A stretch of 64,000 nucleotides of DNA. Origin: Oscillospiraceae bacterium (lineage in GTDB: Bacteria > Bacillota > Clostridia > Oscillospirales > Ruminococcaceae). A program made the position numbers and the translations under genes. Each line of letters begins with the position of its first letter. Positions within the stretch are counted from its first letter, which is position 1. Positions 16,147-24,254 of the stretch are shown here, piece by piece. The notes under the pieces were generated by a model. The model did no database searches. It was not told the origin of the DNA and saw only the letters and a program-made list of their open reading frames with translations. The DNA is taken from assembly GCA_022766785.1 (NCBI GenBank), contig JALEOL010000031.1:24395-88394 (forward strand), read 5' to 3'.

Positions 16147-16776
16147 TTACTGCTCCGCCGCAAGGGAATTAAGCTGGCGCACCAGCTCCTCCTCCAGGCA
16201 GGAATAGAACAGCGTGAACAGGATATCGGCGCTGCCCAGCAGGAAAACGTTTCGGTTGGTTATCGCCGCGAGGGAGGGGACGTAGGTGTAGATATACCCC
16301 TTGTACCACTCGGCGTCGTATGCCGGGACTGCCTTTCCGGTCTTTACCATGCGGCGTATCTCCTCGAAATCGTCCTGGATAACGTTGTCGTAATTCCCGG
16401 CGCCCTTTGATATCACCATGTCGTAGATAGTCTTTATCTGCTTGTCGTTGAGGTAGCCCCCGGCGGTCTTTACGTTTTTGAGCGTGGGCAGCCTTACCGC
16501 AAAGGAATATACCATAAGCGAGAGCACACGCTCGTATTCCGGGGTGTTCATCTCGGCGCAGCGCTCCTTGTCAAGCCGAATGCCGGTGTTGTAAAGACAG
16601 GTGGTGTCGGTGATATTGTTCAGCGATATCCGGAATATGTCCTTTATATTGATATTGTACAGGTCTTTGTCGGCTATCATGTAGATGTATTTCATGGCGT
16701 TGAACAGGGACACCCCTGCCTTTACCACCGTCTCGGAAATCATTGTGAACGCCGTTCTTTCGCTGATGAATTCCAT
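16147..16776 (-). CDS. uncharacterised cytosolic protein
   Basis: A 209-residue, mostly helical protein with no signal peptide or membrane segment. It starts MEFISERTAFTMISETVVKA after a GGAGGTAAAA site. No motif is recognised. It is 15 nt after the histidine kinase gene and 12 nt before a lipoprotein gene, so it is co-transcribed with the two-component system and may be an accessory or output protein; that is inference from position. Confidence 0.72.
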   Translation of the reverse strand: MEFISERTAFTMISETVVKAGVSLFNAMKYIYMIADKDLYNINIKDIFRISLNNITDTTCLYNTGIRLDKERCAEMNTPEYERVLSLMVYSFAVRLPTLKNVKTAGGYLNDKQIKTIYDMVISKGAGNYDNVIQDDFEEIRRMVKTGKAVPAYDAEWYKGYIYTYVPSLAAITNRNVFLLGSADILFTLFYSCLEEELVRQLNSLAAEQ

Positions 16777-16791
16777 GATTTTTACCTCCGA

Positions 16792-17925
16792 TCATATTTT
16801 TCCGTCAGGGGAATGCTGTATGTTTTCGCTGTTCCGTCCCAGAAGACTTCCGTCCTCGGGGAGAATAACGGTGAACTCCGTGCCCCTGCCCGGCTCGCTC
16901 TGTACGCCTATCCTGCCGCCGCAGCGCTCCACTATCATCTTTGCCAGGGGAAGTCCCAGCCCGTTGCCCTTTGTGGCGTGGGAGCTGTCCGCCTGGTAGA
17001 ATTTCTCGAATATGTGAGGAAGCGCGTGCTGCGGTATCCCACAGCCGGTGTCCCTCACCCTTATCGTGATAACGCCGGCGTTCCGGTGGCAGCTGACGGA
17101 TATCTTACCGCCTTTCGGGGTGAATTTCACGGCGTTGTCGAACAGGTTGTTCCACACATGGGAAAGCGTCTGCTCGTTCCAGGTGAATTTCACCTCGTCA
17201 AGCTCCATGTCGATGTCGATGTCCTTTTCCGTCCACTGCGGCTCCAGACGGAGCATACAGGTGCGCAGCTGCTCGTCAAGCTGGAACTCCTTTTTGTCGG
17301 CGACGATGTCGCTTGTTTCAAGGCTGGTCAGCAGCAGCGTGTTCGCGGAAAGCTCCGACAGATACTCCGTTTCCTCCAGGATTATCCTGGAGAACTCCTT
17401 CTGCTGCTCCGGGGTGAGGTCGCCGTTGTAAAGCTGCCGTGCAAATCCCCGGATAGACACCAGCGGCGTCTTGAACTCATGGGAGAAGCTGGCGATAAAG
17501 TCGCTGTTGAACATCGCCGTGCGGTCAAGCTCCCGGGTCATTTCGTTGAACACCTTGATGAGGTCGGAAAGCTCGCGCACGGTGTGCTTTTCCGCCCAGC
17601 CCACGTCCACCTGCACCGAGTAATCGCCCTCGGAGACCCGTTTCGTTGCGCGGATAAGCTCCACCAGCGGCTTCAGGAACAGGCTTCCTGCGATGAACGA
17701 CAGCAGCGTGCCTATCACGATGCTGCTTGCTACCGAGGCAATGATGTTCTCTGTGCTGCTGTTGCCCTCGGATATCACCATGTCGATGACTATCCTTGCG
17801 GAGAACGAGAGCACGTCTGCGGCAAGGGTTACGACAAGTATCAGCAGGCTGAGCTTTAAGCCGAGTCTGCTTATCAATGGGGAGCGTCCCCCGAGAAATG
17901 CGGAACGTTTTCTTTCTTTGCTCAT
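16792..17925 (-). CDS. membrane sensor histidine kinase
   Basis: A 377-residue kinase. Two transmembrane helices (about 22-50 and 61-88) bracket an extracytoplasmic loop of only about 10 residues, so it probably senses within or at the membrane (intramembrane-sensing style). A HAMP domain follows (about 85-138), then HisKA with the phospho-acceptor His149 in SFSHEFKTPL, and HATPase_c with the N-box NNLFDNAVKF, G1 DTGCGIP and G2 GNGLGLP. It overlaps the response regulator by 4 nt and should phosphorylate it. The signal is unknown. Confidence 0.93.
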   Translation of the reverse strand: MSKERKRSAFLGGRSPLISRLGLKLSLLILVVTLAADVLSFSARIVIDMVISEGNSSTENIIASVASSIVIGTLLSFIAGSLFLKPLVELIRATKRVSEGDYSVQVDVGWAEKHTVRELSDLIKVFNEMTRELDRTAMFNSDFIASFSHEFKTPLVSIRGFARQLYNGDLTPEQQKEFSRIILEETEYLSELSANTLLLTSLETSDIVADKKEFQLDEQLRTCMLRLEPQWTEKDIDIDMELDEVKFTWNEQTLSHVWNNLFDNAVKFTPKGGKISVSCHRNAGVITIRVRDTGCGIPQHALPHIFEKFYQADSSHATKGNGLGLPLAKMIVERCGGRIGVQSEPGRGTEFTVILPEDGSLLGRNSENIQHSPDGKI

Positions 17926-18617
17926 GGCGTTCCCCGGGACTTCTGCGCGGTCTTTACCGCCTTGTAGCCCAGCCCCCTGACGGTGACTATCTGTATGTCC
18001 TTGTTGTCTTTCAGTCGGTCGCGCAGCCTGTTGATGTGAACGTCAACGGTGCGTGCCTCGCTTTCGCTGTCCATGTCCCAGAACTCCTCCATAAGGCTCG
18101 CCCGGGTGAACGTCTTGTTCGGAAAGGACAGCAGCTTGAACAGTATCTGGAACTCCTTTTTCGGCATCTGGACTTCCGCGCCGTTGTGTATCATCGTGAA
18201 CGAGTCGTATATCAGCGTGGTATCGCCAACGGTTATGCGCTGCTCCTCGGATATCCTCGCGCGCCGCAGCAAAGCCCGGACGCGGAGTATCATCTCCACC
18301 TCGTCCACTGGCTTCACCATGAAGTCGTCTGTGCCCAGAGTAAACGCTTTCCGCACGTCCTCGGCGCTGTCCCGGGCGGTGATTATCAGCACCGGGATAT
18401 TGCAGCCACCCTCGCGCATGGTCCGCAGGAATGTGTAGCCGTCCATAGTCGGCATCATAAGGTCGAGTATGACGAGATCTATGTGGGTGTTCTCCATGAG
18501 CCTCAGCGCCTGCTCGCCGTCCGCGGCGGTGTAGGGCTGATAGCCGTTTTTCTCCAGTGTGTATTCATACAGCCGCCGGATATGCGCCTGGTCGTCCACT
18601 ACCAGAATGTTGAACAT
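17922..18617 (-). CDS. OmpR/PhoB-family response regulator
   Basis: A 231-residue regulator. The receiver domain (1-120) has the acidic pair DD at residues 8-9, the phospho-acceptor Asp52 in ILDLMMP and the conserved Lys in MVKP; the winged-helix DNA-binding domain (about 130-225) has EFQILFKLLSFPNKTFTRASL and the recognition-helix region RTVDVHINRLRDRL. The start at 18617 has GGAGGTAA 6-7 nt upstream; longer frames upstream belong to ispD sequence. It works with the kinase encoded next. The regulon cannot be read from the window. Confidence 0.95.
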   Translation of the reverse strand: MFNILVVDDQAHIRRLYEYTLEKNGYQPYTAADGEQALRLMENTHIDLVILDLMMPTMDGYTFLRTMREGGCNIPVLIITARDSAEDVRKAFTLGTDDFMVKPVDEVEMILRVRALLRRARISEEQRITVGDTTLIYDSFTMIHNGAEVQMPKKEFQILFKLLSFPNKTFTRASLMEEFWDMDSESEARTVDVHINRLRDRLKDNKDIQIVTVRGLGYKAVKTAQKSRGTP

Positions 18618-18619
18618 AA

Positions 18620-19291
18620 TTACCTCCGTAATACTGCCGCAGCTATCGTAAGATCCTGCGGACGCGTCACCTTCATGTTGCAGGCGGTGACTGCGGTGAT
18701 GTGCACCTGTTCTCCGCACAGCTCCAGCAGGGCGCTGTCGTCGGTGAGTGTCTCGGCTCGTCTGCCAAGCCTGTCCGCGCAGGAAAGATAAAGTGTCTTG
18801 CGGAAAGCCTGCGGCGTCTGCGCGGCATAGAGCGTACTCCTGTCCGGGGTGGATTCTATCACGCCGCCGGAGCATTTTTTTATCGTGTCAGTGACCGGTG
18901 CGGCGGCTATCGCTGCGCCGTATTTCACCGCGTCCCCAAGCACACGGTCGATATCCTCGGTAAGGATCAGCGGACGTGCTCCGTCATGTATTGCGATATA
19001 TTCGCAGCCACATTCGGACAGGGCGTTCTTCACGGAAAGGAACCGTGTAGCCCCCCCGGGGGTTACTGACTTTAATTTCGTGACGGAATATTCCCGGCAC
19101 AATGCTAGGTAATTCTCCTCCTCGCCCTCCGGCACTGCAAGAATTATCTCGGACACAAGCGGACAGCGCTCAAAGGCGAGGGCGCTGTGAATTACCACCG
19201 GAACACCGTTTAAAAGCGCAAGCTGCTTGTTTATCCCATTCATGCGGGAAGCACTGCCCCCGGCGAGGACTATCGCAGAAAACCCCGGCAC
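18620..19291 (-). CDS. ispD: 2-C-methyl-D-erythritol 4-phosphate cytidylyltransferase
   Basis: A 223-residue IspD that couples CTP to MEP in the non-mevalonate isoprenoid route. Motifs: LAGGSASRMNGINKQ (nucleotide loop, variant of GGxGxRMG), VAVHDGARP-like YIAIHDGARPLI, VTDTIK, TPQAF and TDDSALLE. The length is normal. It lies 1 nt after pheA and 2 nt before the response regulator, so translation is tightly coupled, a neighbourhood that does not follow an obvious pathway. Confidence 0.94.
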   Translation of the reverse strand: MPGFSAIVLAGGSASRMNGINKQLALLNGVPVVIHSALAFERCPLVSEIILAVPEGEEENYLALCREYSVTKLKSVTPGGATRFLSVKNALSECGCEYIAIHDGARPLILTEDIDRVLGDAVKYGAAIAAAPVTDTIKKCSGGVIESTPDRSTLYAAQTPQAFRKTLYLSCADRLGRRAETLTDDSALLELCGEQVHITAVTACNMKVTRPQDLTIAAAVLRR

Positions 19292-19292
19292 C

Positions 19293-20432
19293 TCAGCGCA
19301 CCTCCAGGAAGTTTCCGTGCAGGCGGAAGTAGGTGTATTCCGTCCCGAAGTTGTTCAGCAGCCGCAGAACCACCGGCTGGCTGATATTGCCGGAGAACTC
19401 CAGATAGAACATGAACTCGTTCTCCTCGGTGCGGTATTCCAGCGGCAGCGGCTTGCTCTGTATCTTGGTGAGGTCAAGCTCGTTCACTGCGAACTTTGTG
19501 AGCATACGGTACAGCGAGCCGGAGATATGCGGCAGCGAAACGGATACCGCAACGGTGTCCGCGCCGTCGTATACCTCCATCTCCTTTGAGAAGCAGATGA
19601 ACCGCGTTGCGTTGTTGGGGTCGGCGGCGATCGCGGGTTCCACAACGTCCAGACCGTGCATTTCGGCACACTCTCTCGAACAGATGCAGCCAAGCTCGCT
19701 GCTGCGGTTTTCCGCCACCATCTGCGCCGCCATGGCGTTGTTTGCGTAGGGTATAACGGTGAGGGACCGGCGGCTTGCGATGTACTCGCTGCACTGCCTT
19801 ATCGCCTGCTCATGCCCGAAGATTATCCTGATATCCTCCGACTTCACCCCGTGCTTTGCGGCGAGAACGTGGGTGCAGGGGACGGTAACGGTGCGGTTGA
19901 TATACACATTGTGCTTTTCAAGAAGCTCCATGTTCGCGGTGACTTCTCCGGCGGTGCTGTTCTCCACCGGAACTACGCCGTAATCCGCCGAGCCGTTCTC
20001 CACCGCCTCGAACACCTCTGCGAAGCTGCCGTGGAAATCCATTTTCCCGTCCGGGAACAGCCGTACCGCCGCCGCATGGCCGTAAGCGCCGGAAATGCCC
20101 TGCACGGCAACTGTTGCCCCCTGTTTTATGGAATCCCTGTGGGGTATCTCCACCGCCGGGGTTATCGCGTTGTTCTGGCGGCATTTGGAGATGTCCATGA
20201 TGTTGGTGAAAAGGAACTCAGCGGAGCTTTTCAGGTCGTCCGGGGAGCGGTCGCGCACGGAACGGATTATCGCCTTTTCGCGCTCGCTCTGGAACACCAC
20301 CATATTGTGCGCCGCCTTGTACTGCGCCACCTGGCAGGTAAGCTCCATTCTCTGCCGGAAAAGCTCCAGCAGCCTGTCGTCTATGCTGTCGATATTCTTT
20401 CTGATCTCGCTTAAATCAAGCTCTGTTCCCAT
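19293..20432 (-). CDS. pheA: bifunctional chorismate mutase / prephenate dehydratase
   Basis: A 379-residue P-protein. Residues about 5-90 are an AroQ-type chorismate mutase (IRKNIDSIDDRLLELFRQRM). Residues about 108-285 are prephenate dehydratase with the catalytic NNATRF motif. Residues about 295-379 are a regulatory ACT domain; the Phe-binding ESRP motif appears in a changed form (QSKPLPLEYR), so feedback inhibition by phenylalanine may differ. It makes phenylpyruvate, the precursor of phenylalanine, from chorismate. Its start overlaps the pseudokinase stop by 1 nt. Confidence 0.94.
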   Translation of the reverse strand: MGTELDLSEIRKNIDSIDDRLLELFRQRMELTCQVAQYKAAHNMVVFQSEREKAIIRSVRDRSPDDLKSSAEFLFTNIMDISKCRQNNAITPAVEIPHRDSIKQGATVAVQGISGAYGHAAAVRLFPDGKMDFHGSFAEVFEAVENGSADYGVVPVENSTAGEVTANMELLEKHNVYINRTVTVPCTHVLAAKHGVKSEDIRIIFGHEQAIRQCSEYIASRRSLTVIPYANNAMAAQMVAENRSSELGCICSRECAEMHGLDVVEPAIAADPNNATRFICFSKEMEVYDGADTVAVSVSLPHISGSLYRMLTKFAVNELDLTKIQSKPLPLEYRTEENEFMFYLEFSGNISQPVVLRLLNNFGTEYTYFRLHGNFLEVR

Positions 20433-22189
20433 TATTCAGCAGTTCCTTCCCCTGTGATGAATTCCTCTGTGAGCGGTATGCCCTCGTATGAGCCGTAGTC
20501 AGGCTCTGAAATAGGTTCTTCGGTAGGCTCCGCTGTCGGCTCGTAGTTTTCGGCGATGTACACGATTATCTCCTGGTTGTTCTCCACGTCCACTTTTTTA
20601 CCGACATCAACGCTGCACCGCAGGACATGACCGGTCTCAACGTCGTTGGAGCGTTCGGTCTTTACCGAGTATTTGATGTTGTTTTTGCTCAGCTCTGCGG
20701 TGTATTTTTCTCCGGTCATTCCGGCGTAGTCCGGCAGTTCGACCTTGCTGGGGCCTTTGCTGACATTTATCTCCACGGTGGTGCCGATGCTTACCTCTGT
20801 GTCCGCCGCAATGCTCTGTCCGAACATCTGTCCGCTGGGGTATTCATCGGTGTAGACGTATGTAGGCACAAAGGTGAGCATGTCCTTATAGTCCTCCACT
20901 TTGACATTATAGCTCTCGCCGTTGAAGTTTGGCAGTATCAGCGTGTCGCCGGTGACTACCGGTTCAGGCTCCGACTGCGGCTCTGTCTGAGTGGTCGTGG
21001 TGCTTTCCGTTACTGAGGAGCTTTCTTCGGTGGTGACTGCCTCCTCGGTCGTCTGCACGGAGGAACTGTTGTCCCCACGGAACGAGCCGTTCAGCGTCAT
21101 CGCGAACACCACCGCGAACGCTATGAGCACAATACCGGCGATTATCAGCACGGCGATAGTCTTTGCACGCTCACGGCGCTGCTTTTTCTCGCGGCGTGTG
21201 AGGTGCGCCTTGTCCACCGGGGGAGTTTCCACGGGTCTCGGCTGGCTGAAAAGCCTGTCAACGAACTCTGTTATGGTGCGGATACGGCTGTCCGGGGAGA
21301 GCTGAAGTCCCTCCATTATTACGGCGGAGATATTCGCCGGAACGTTGCGGTTTATCATCATCGGCTCCAGCATACTGCCGCCGCTGCGCGCGATAGCCTC
21401 GGTGGGGGTGCAGCCGGTAAGACAGCGGTACAGAACCGCGGATATCCCGTAAACGTCAGTCCAGGTGCCGTTTATCTCGTTGGTGTACTGCTCCGGCGCG
21501 GCAAATCCGGCGAACACCTCGCAGGGTATCTCGGTGCCGGTGGTGCGCGCGGCGGATATCGCAAATCCCGTGAGCTTCAGCTCCAGCTTGTCGGTGACGA
21601 AAATCGTCTGGGGGGATATCCCACGGTGGAGTATCCCGGCGGAGTGGATAAGGCTCAGCGTCGTGAAGAACGGCGAAAACAGCTCCTTTGCCTGCTCCCA
21701 TGCTATTTCCCCGGAGGAATTCGCAAGGTAGGTCTTGAGAGAGATGCCGTTGATGTACTCGAATACCGCATAGGCGGTGTTGTTCTCGCAGAACACGTCA
21801 AGCACGGTCTGGACGTGGGACATTCCCCTGAGCTTCATCAGCGTGCGGTTGAGGTCGATGAATTCAGACATATAGGTCTTGTAGAGCGCTGCGGAGGAAG
21901 GCTCCACGGTGATCTCGGTCTCGCCCTTTCTGCGCATGCACAGCGTGTCGGGCATGAATTCCTTTATCGTCACCTTTATTCCGGCGGCGGTGTCGTAGCC
22001 GATATACACAGCTCCCTCGCCGTTGTAGCTTATCACCTTTCCGACGATGTATCTGTCTGCAAGGAAGGTCTTTGGGGTCATGTATGTCGGTATGCAGGGC
22101 GAGTCGTCGCTGTAGCCGCAGAGTTTGCACGGCCCGTCGTAGGTCTTGTCGTTCATGCAGCCCATGCAGAGGGAAGTTTCTTTTAGCAT
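20432..22189 (-). CDS. PASTA-domain Ser/Thr kinase homologue lacking catalytic residues (pseudokinase)
   Basis: A 585-residue membrane protein. Residues 8-24 form a CxxC...CxxC zinc ribbon. Residues about 41-315 have a kinase fold with the ATP-site Lys in VTIKEF (K76) and the APE motif, but the catalytic loop reads HRGISPQT instead of HRDLKPxN (Asp to Gly190, Asn to Thr195), and the DFG Asp is Thr207 (LTGFA). One membrane helix lies at 344-365. Outside the membrane are a Ser/Thr-rich linker and two PASTA-like domains (about 405-545), a type known to bind muropeptides or lipid II. It probably acts as a non-catalytic sensor or scaffold. It is first gene of the long operon. Confidence 0.88.
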   Translation of the reverse strand: MLKETSLCMGCMNDKTYDGPCKLCGYSDDSPCIPTYMTPKTFLADRYIVGKVISYNGEGAVYIGYDTAAGIKVTIKEFMPDTLCMRRKGETEITVEPSSAALYKTYMSEFIDLNRTLMKLRGMSHVQTVLDVFCENNTAYAVFEYINGISLKTYLANSSGEIAWEQAKELFSPFFTTLSLIHSAGILHRGISPQTIFVTDKLELKLTGFAISAARTTGTEIPCEVFAGFAAPEQYTNEINGTWTDVYGISAVLYRCLTGCTPTEAIARSGGSMLEPMMINRNVPANISAVIMEGLQLSPDSRIRTITEFVDRLFSQPRPVETPPVDKAHLTRREKKQRRERAKTIAVLIIAGIVLIAFAVVFAMTLNGSFRGDNSSSVQTTEEAVTTEESSSVTESTTTTQTEPQSEPEPVVTGDTLILPNFNGESYNVKVEDYKDMLTFVPTYVYTDEYPSGQMFGQSIAADTEVSIGTTVEINVSKGPSKVELPDYAGMTGEKYTAELSKNNIKYSVKTERSNDVETGHVLRCSVDVGKKVDVENNQEIIVYIAENYEPTAEPTEEPISEPDYGSYEGIPLTEEFITGEGTAE

Positions 22190-22286
22190 TAGTGTTCTCC
22201 TGTAGTTGTTCTTGGGGGTTCTCTATTAACCAGGAAGTCCCCTTATGAATACGCAGGTCTGTCAAAATACAGACCGCCACTATAAT

Positions 22287-22315
22287 AATATACTCCAAAT
22301 AAGCCGGATTGTCAA
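22287..22315 (-). promoter_or_regulatory. promoter of the long minus-strand operon
   Basis: On the minus strand: TTGACA (22315-22310), 17-bp spacer, TATATT (22292-22287), about 97 nt before the pseudokinase start. The leader (22190-22286) contains no obvious riboswitch. The rest of the 316-bp gap to the divergent gene holds the plus-strand promoter at 22439-22467. Confidence 0.8.
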
Positions 22316-22438
22316 CCTTTTTGACCCTTTCGGCGCGATGTTTCTTGAATTTGTATCCAATTTGTAATAATTGCCCGTCAGAATAACGGCGTTGCGGCGG
22401 CGTCCGGAAGAAATTTTGTGCATACTGCGTGAAGCACG

Positions 22439-22467
22439 TTGCATTTTGTGCAGAAATGTGATATACT
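22439..22467 (+). promoter_or_regulatory. promoter of the YcxB-like gene
   Basis: TTGCAT (22439-22444), 17-bp spacer, TATACT (22462-22467), 38 bp before the ATG. A TTTTGTGCA sequence occurs twice nearby (around 22414 and 22445), possibly a regulator half-site. Confidence 0.7.
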
Positions 22468-22505
22468 ATTCATGTGACGATATTTTCCCGGAAAGGAACG
22501 ATGAT

Positions 22506-23216
22506 ATGTTCAGAAGCAAAAGGCAGCAGGAAATAGTGCAGTCCTCAGAGGCGAAGCTCGCCAAAATGTTCGAGGAGATGAACTCCGAGAACCACCCGGA
22601 GGACGACGGCAGGCTGGTGTGCGAAACGCGCTGCACTATGGCTAGGATACGCTCCTTTTCGGATTTCATGTACCTGCTGAAAGTGAGACCGCTCCAGACC
22701 GCGTGCTATTACGGCGCGGCGGTGTTCTTCCTGCTGACGCTGGCGGCGGCTTGGTGCAGCGAGTGGCTGCTCACGGCGATATTCGCGGCGGTGTTCCTGC
22801 TGCTGGCGACCGCCCCTCACAACATGCGGATAATGTACTTCAACAAGCGCGCGGATAAGCTGGAGGACAGCTTCGGAAAGCTCATCAGCGCGGACTTCAC
22901 CGACGATGAGAAGCTGGTGCTGACGATAAGCTCCCTGCCCGAGGAGGAAAAGGACGTTGAGGAAAGCTCCGCAGGCGCTTCCGCTGCGCTCCACGACGAC
23001 AACGCAGAGGTGTTGGAGATACCCTACAAGAGCATAGCCCAGGCTTATGAGTGCAGCCACAGCTTCTATCTCTTCCCGGAACCGGTGAACGGCAAAAAGC
23101 TGGACGCCATCATCTGCGACAAGACGCTGTTCATCTGCGGCACGCCCATGCAGCTCCGCGACCGGCTCCTGCGCGCCTGCGGAAAGCGTTTCAGAATGAA
23201 GATAAAAAAGGCGTGA
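22506..23216 (+). CDS. membrane protein with YcxB-like C-terminal domain
   Basis: A 236-residue protein. An N-terminal cytosolic coil (1-55) leads to two adjacent membrane helices (about 67-83 and 87-104), and then an acidic linker and a C-terminal beta-rich domain (about 170-236) with VLEIPYKSIAQAYE and LFICGTPMQLRDRL, which resembles the YcxB/PH-like domain found in small Firmicute membrane proteins. ATG 22506 is preceded by AAAGGAACG. Function is unknown; the domain may bind membrane or partner proteins. It is monocistronic, with its own promoter. Confidence 0.72.
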   Translation: MFRSKRQQEIVQSSEAKLAKMFEEMNSENHPEDDGRLVCETRCTMARIRSFSDFMYLLKVRPLQTACYYGAAVFFLLTLAAAWCSEWLLTAIFAAVFLLLATAPHNMRIMYFNKRADKLEDSFGKLISADFTDDEKLVLTISSLPEEEKDVEESSAGASAALHDDNAEVLEIPYKSIAQAYECSHSFYLFPEPVNGKKLDAIICDKTLFICGTPMQLRDRLLRACGKRFRMKIKKA

Positions 23217-23291
23217 GCCACGGGTCTGTTGTTATGTTACCCAAAAAAACAAAATATTTTTGTTTATTTTTTAGAAAATCAACATTTTGCC

Positions 23292-23321
23292 TTGATTTAT
23301 CGTAGTGGTTTATTGTATAAT
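23292..23321 (+). promoter_or_regulatory. promoter of the PilZ gene with a long leader
   Basis: TTGATT (23292-23297), 18-bp spacer, TATAAT (23316-23321). About 190 nt of untranslated leader follow to the start codon at 23518. I could not match this leader to a c-di-GMP or other known riboswitch; apart from this promoter nothing definite is seen in 23217-23517. Confidence 0.65.
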
Positions 23322-23517
23322 ATAAACAAGATTATTCTGACAAATGCTGTCCCTTTGGGCGCATATTTGTTTTTCGATAAGCATACGACATCTGCGCTGG
23401 GTCTGGTCGGGGCATTCTGACTGGTTCAGTGAGCGCCGGGGTGCTTTTCTGCCTGCGTAATTTTCCCGGAAACGGGGTATCAGGCGGCGGAACTACTATT
23501 TTTTTACAAGAGGATTG

Positions 23518-24189
23518 ATGCTATTGCTTTTCGGATATAAGATCGTCAAGATCGAGGTGTTCGGGGAGAACGGCGCTCTGCTGATCTCTGTGGACAAGAA
23601 TTTCGTGTTCCCGAAAAATCTCGACTCAGACGAAGAAAGCATTCTTATAATTAAAGGCAAGGAGCTTCCGGAGCTTGACCGGGGCGTCCGGGTCACGGTG
23701 ATCGCCTACTCAAAGTCCGGCGACCGGATAAAATATCCCGGAATGATATCGGTGGCGCACAGCCGGCAGATGAACGTCTCGCTGCTGAAGAACAGGGACG
23801 CCAGGGTGCTGGAGGAGCGCAGGAGATATTTCAAGATAAAGGTGCAGCTTGACGGCAGGGCGCTTTTCCTGGTAAGGAACGATGAAACGATACGGTTCGA
23901 GGAGCCTGCCGATATAGAAGTCCAGGACATCAACGTCGGCGGTATTTTTATGTCGAGCGGGTTCGAATTCATGAAGGACGACTGCGTTTGCGTCGATATA
24001 GAGCTTAACGACGGCTACCGGCTGAACACAATGGCAAAGGTGCTGAGGGTGCAGACCGGCGGCGACGGTCAGGTGCTGGGCTACGGCTGCGCGTTTGAGA
24101 GCCTTACCGCCGCGCAGGAGGACGCTATCGGCAAATACATAAACCGCCAGCAGCTTCTGCTCCGCGCAAGGCAGAACGGCGAGGAATGA
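23518..24189 (+). CDS. PilZ-domain protein, putative c-di-GMP receptor
   Basis: A 223-residue cytosolic protein. Residues 1-95 form a beta-rich N-terminal domain of the YcgR/flagellar-brake kind. Residues about 98-215 are a PilZ domain: the arginine-rich entry ERRRYFK and the DINVGGIF motif, the latter in place of the usual D/NxSxxG (Ser replaced by Val). c-di-GMP binding is therefore likely but not certain. ATG 23518 follows AAGAGG closely; TTG 23515 is possible. A diguanylate cyclase gene begins 65 nt downstream, which supports a signalling pair. Confidence 0.85.
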   Translation: MLLLFGYKIVKIEVFGENGALLISVDKNFVFPKNLDSDEESILIIKGKELPELDRGVRVTVIAYSKSGDRIKYPGMISVAHSRQMNVSLLKNRDARVLEERRRYFKIKVQLDGRALFLVRNDETIRFEEPADIEVQDINVGGIFMSSGFEFMKDDCVCVDIELNDGYRLNTMAKVLRVQTGGDGQVLGYGCAFESLTAAQEDAIGKYINRQQLLLRARQNGEE

Positions 24190-24254
24190 TACTTACAGCC
24201 CCGGCGCGACCGGAGCAGCGATAAAAATCTACATATTTCAGGGGGATAAGTGGT

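Noticed and set aside
17877..18791. 304-codon plus-strand frame over the response regulator
   Set aside because: Shadow of the response regulator and ispD genes; composition is unlike a real protein.
23322..23517. Riboswitch in the long leader of the PilZ gene
   Set aside because: No known consensus could be matched; recorded only as a long leader.
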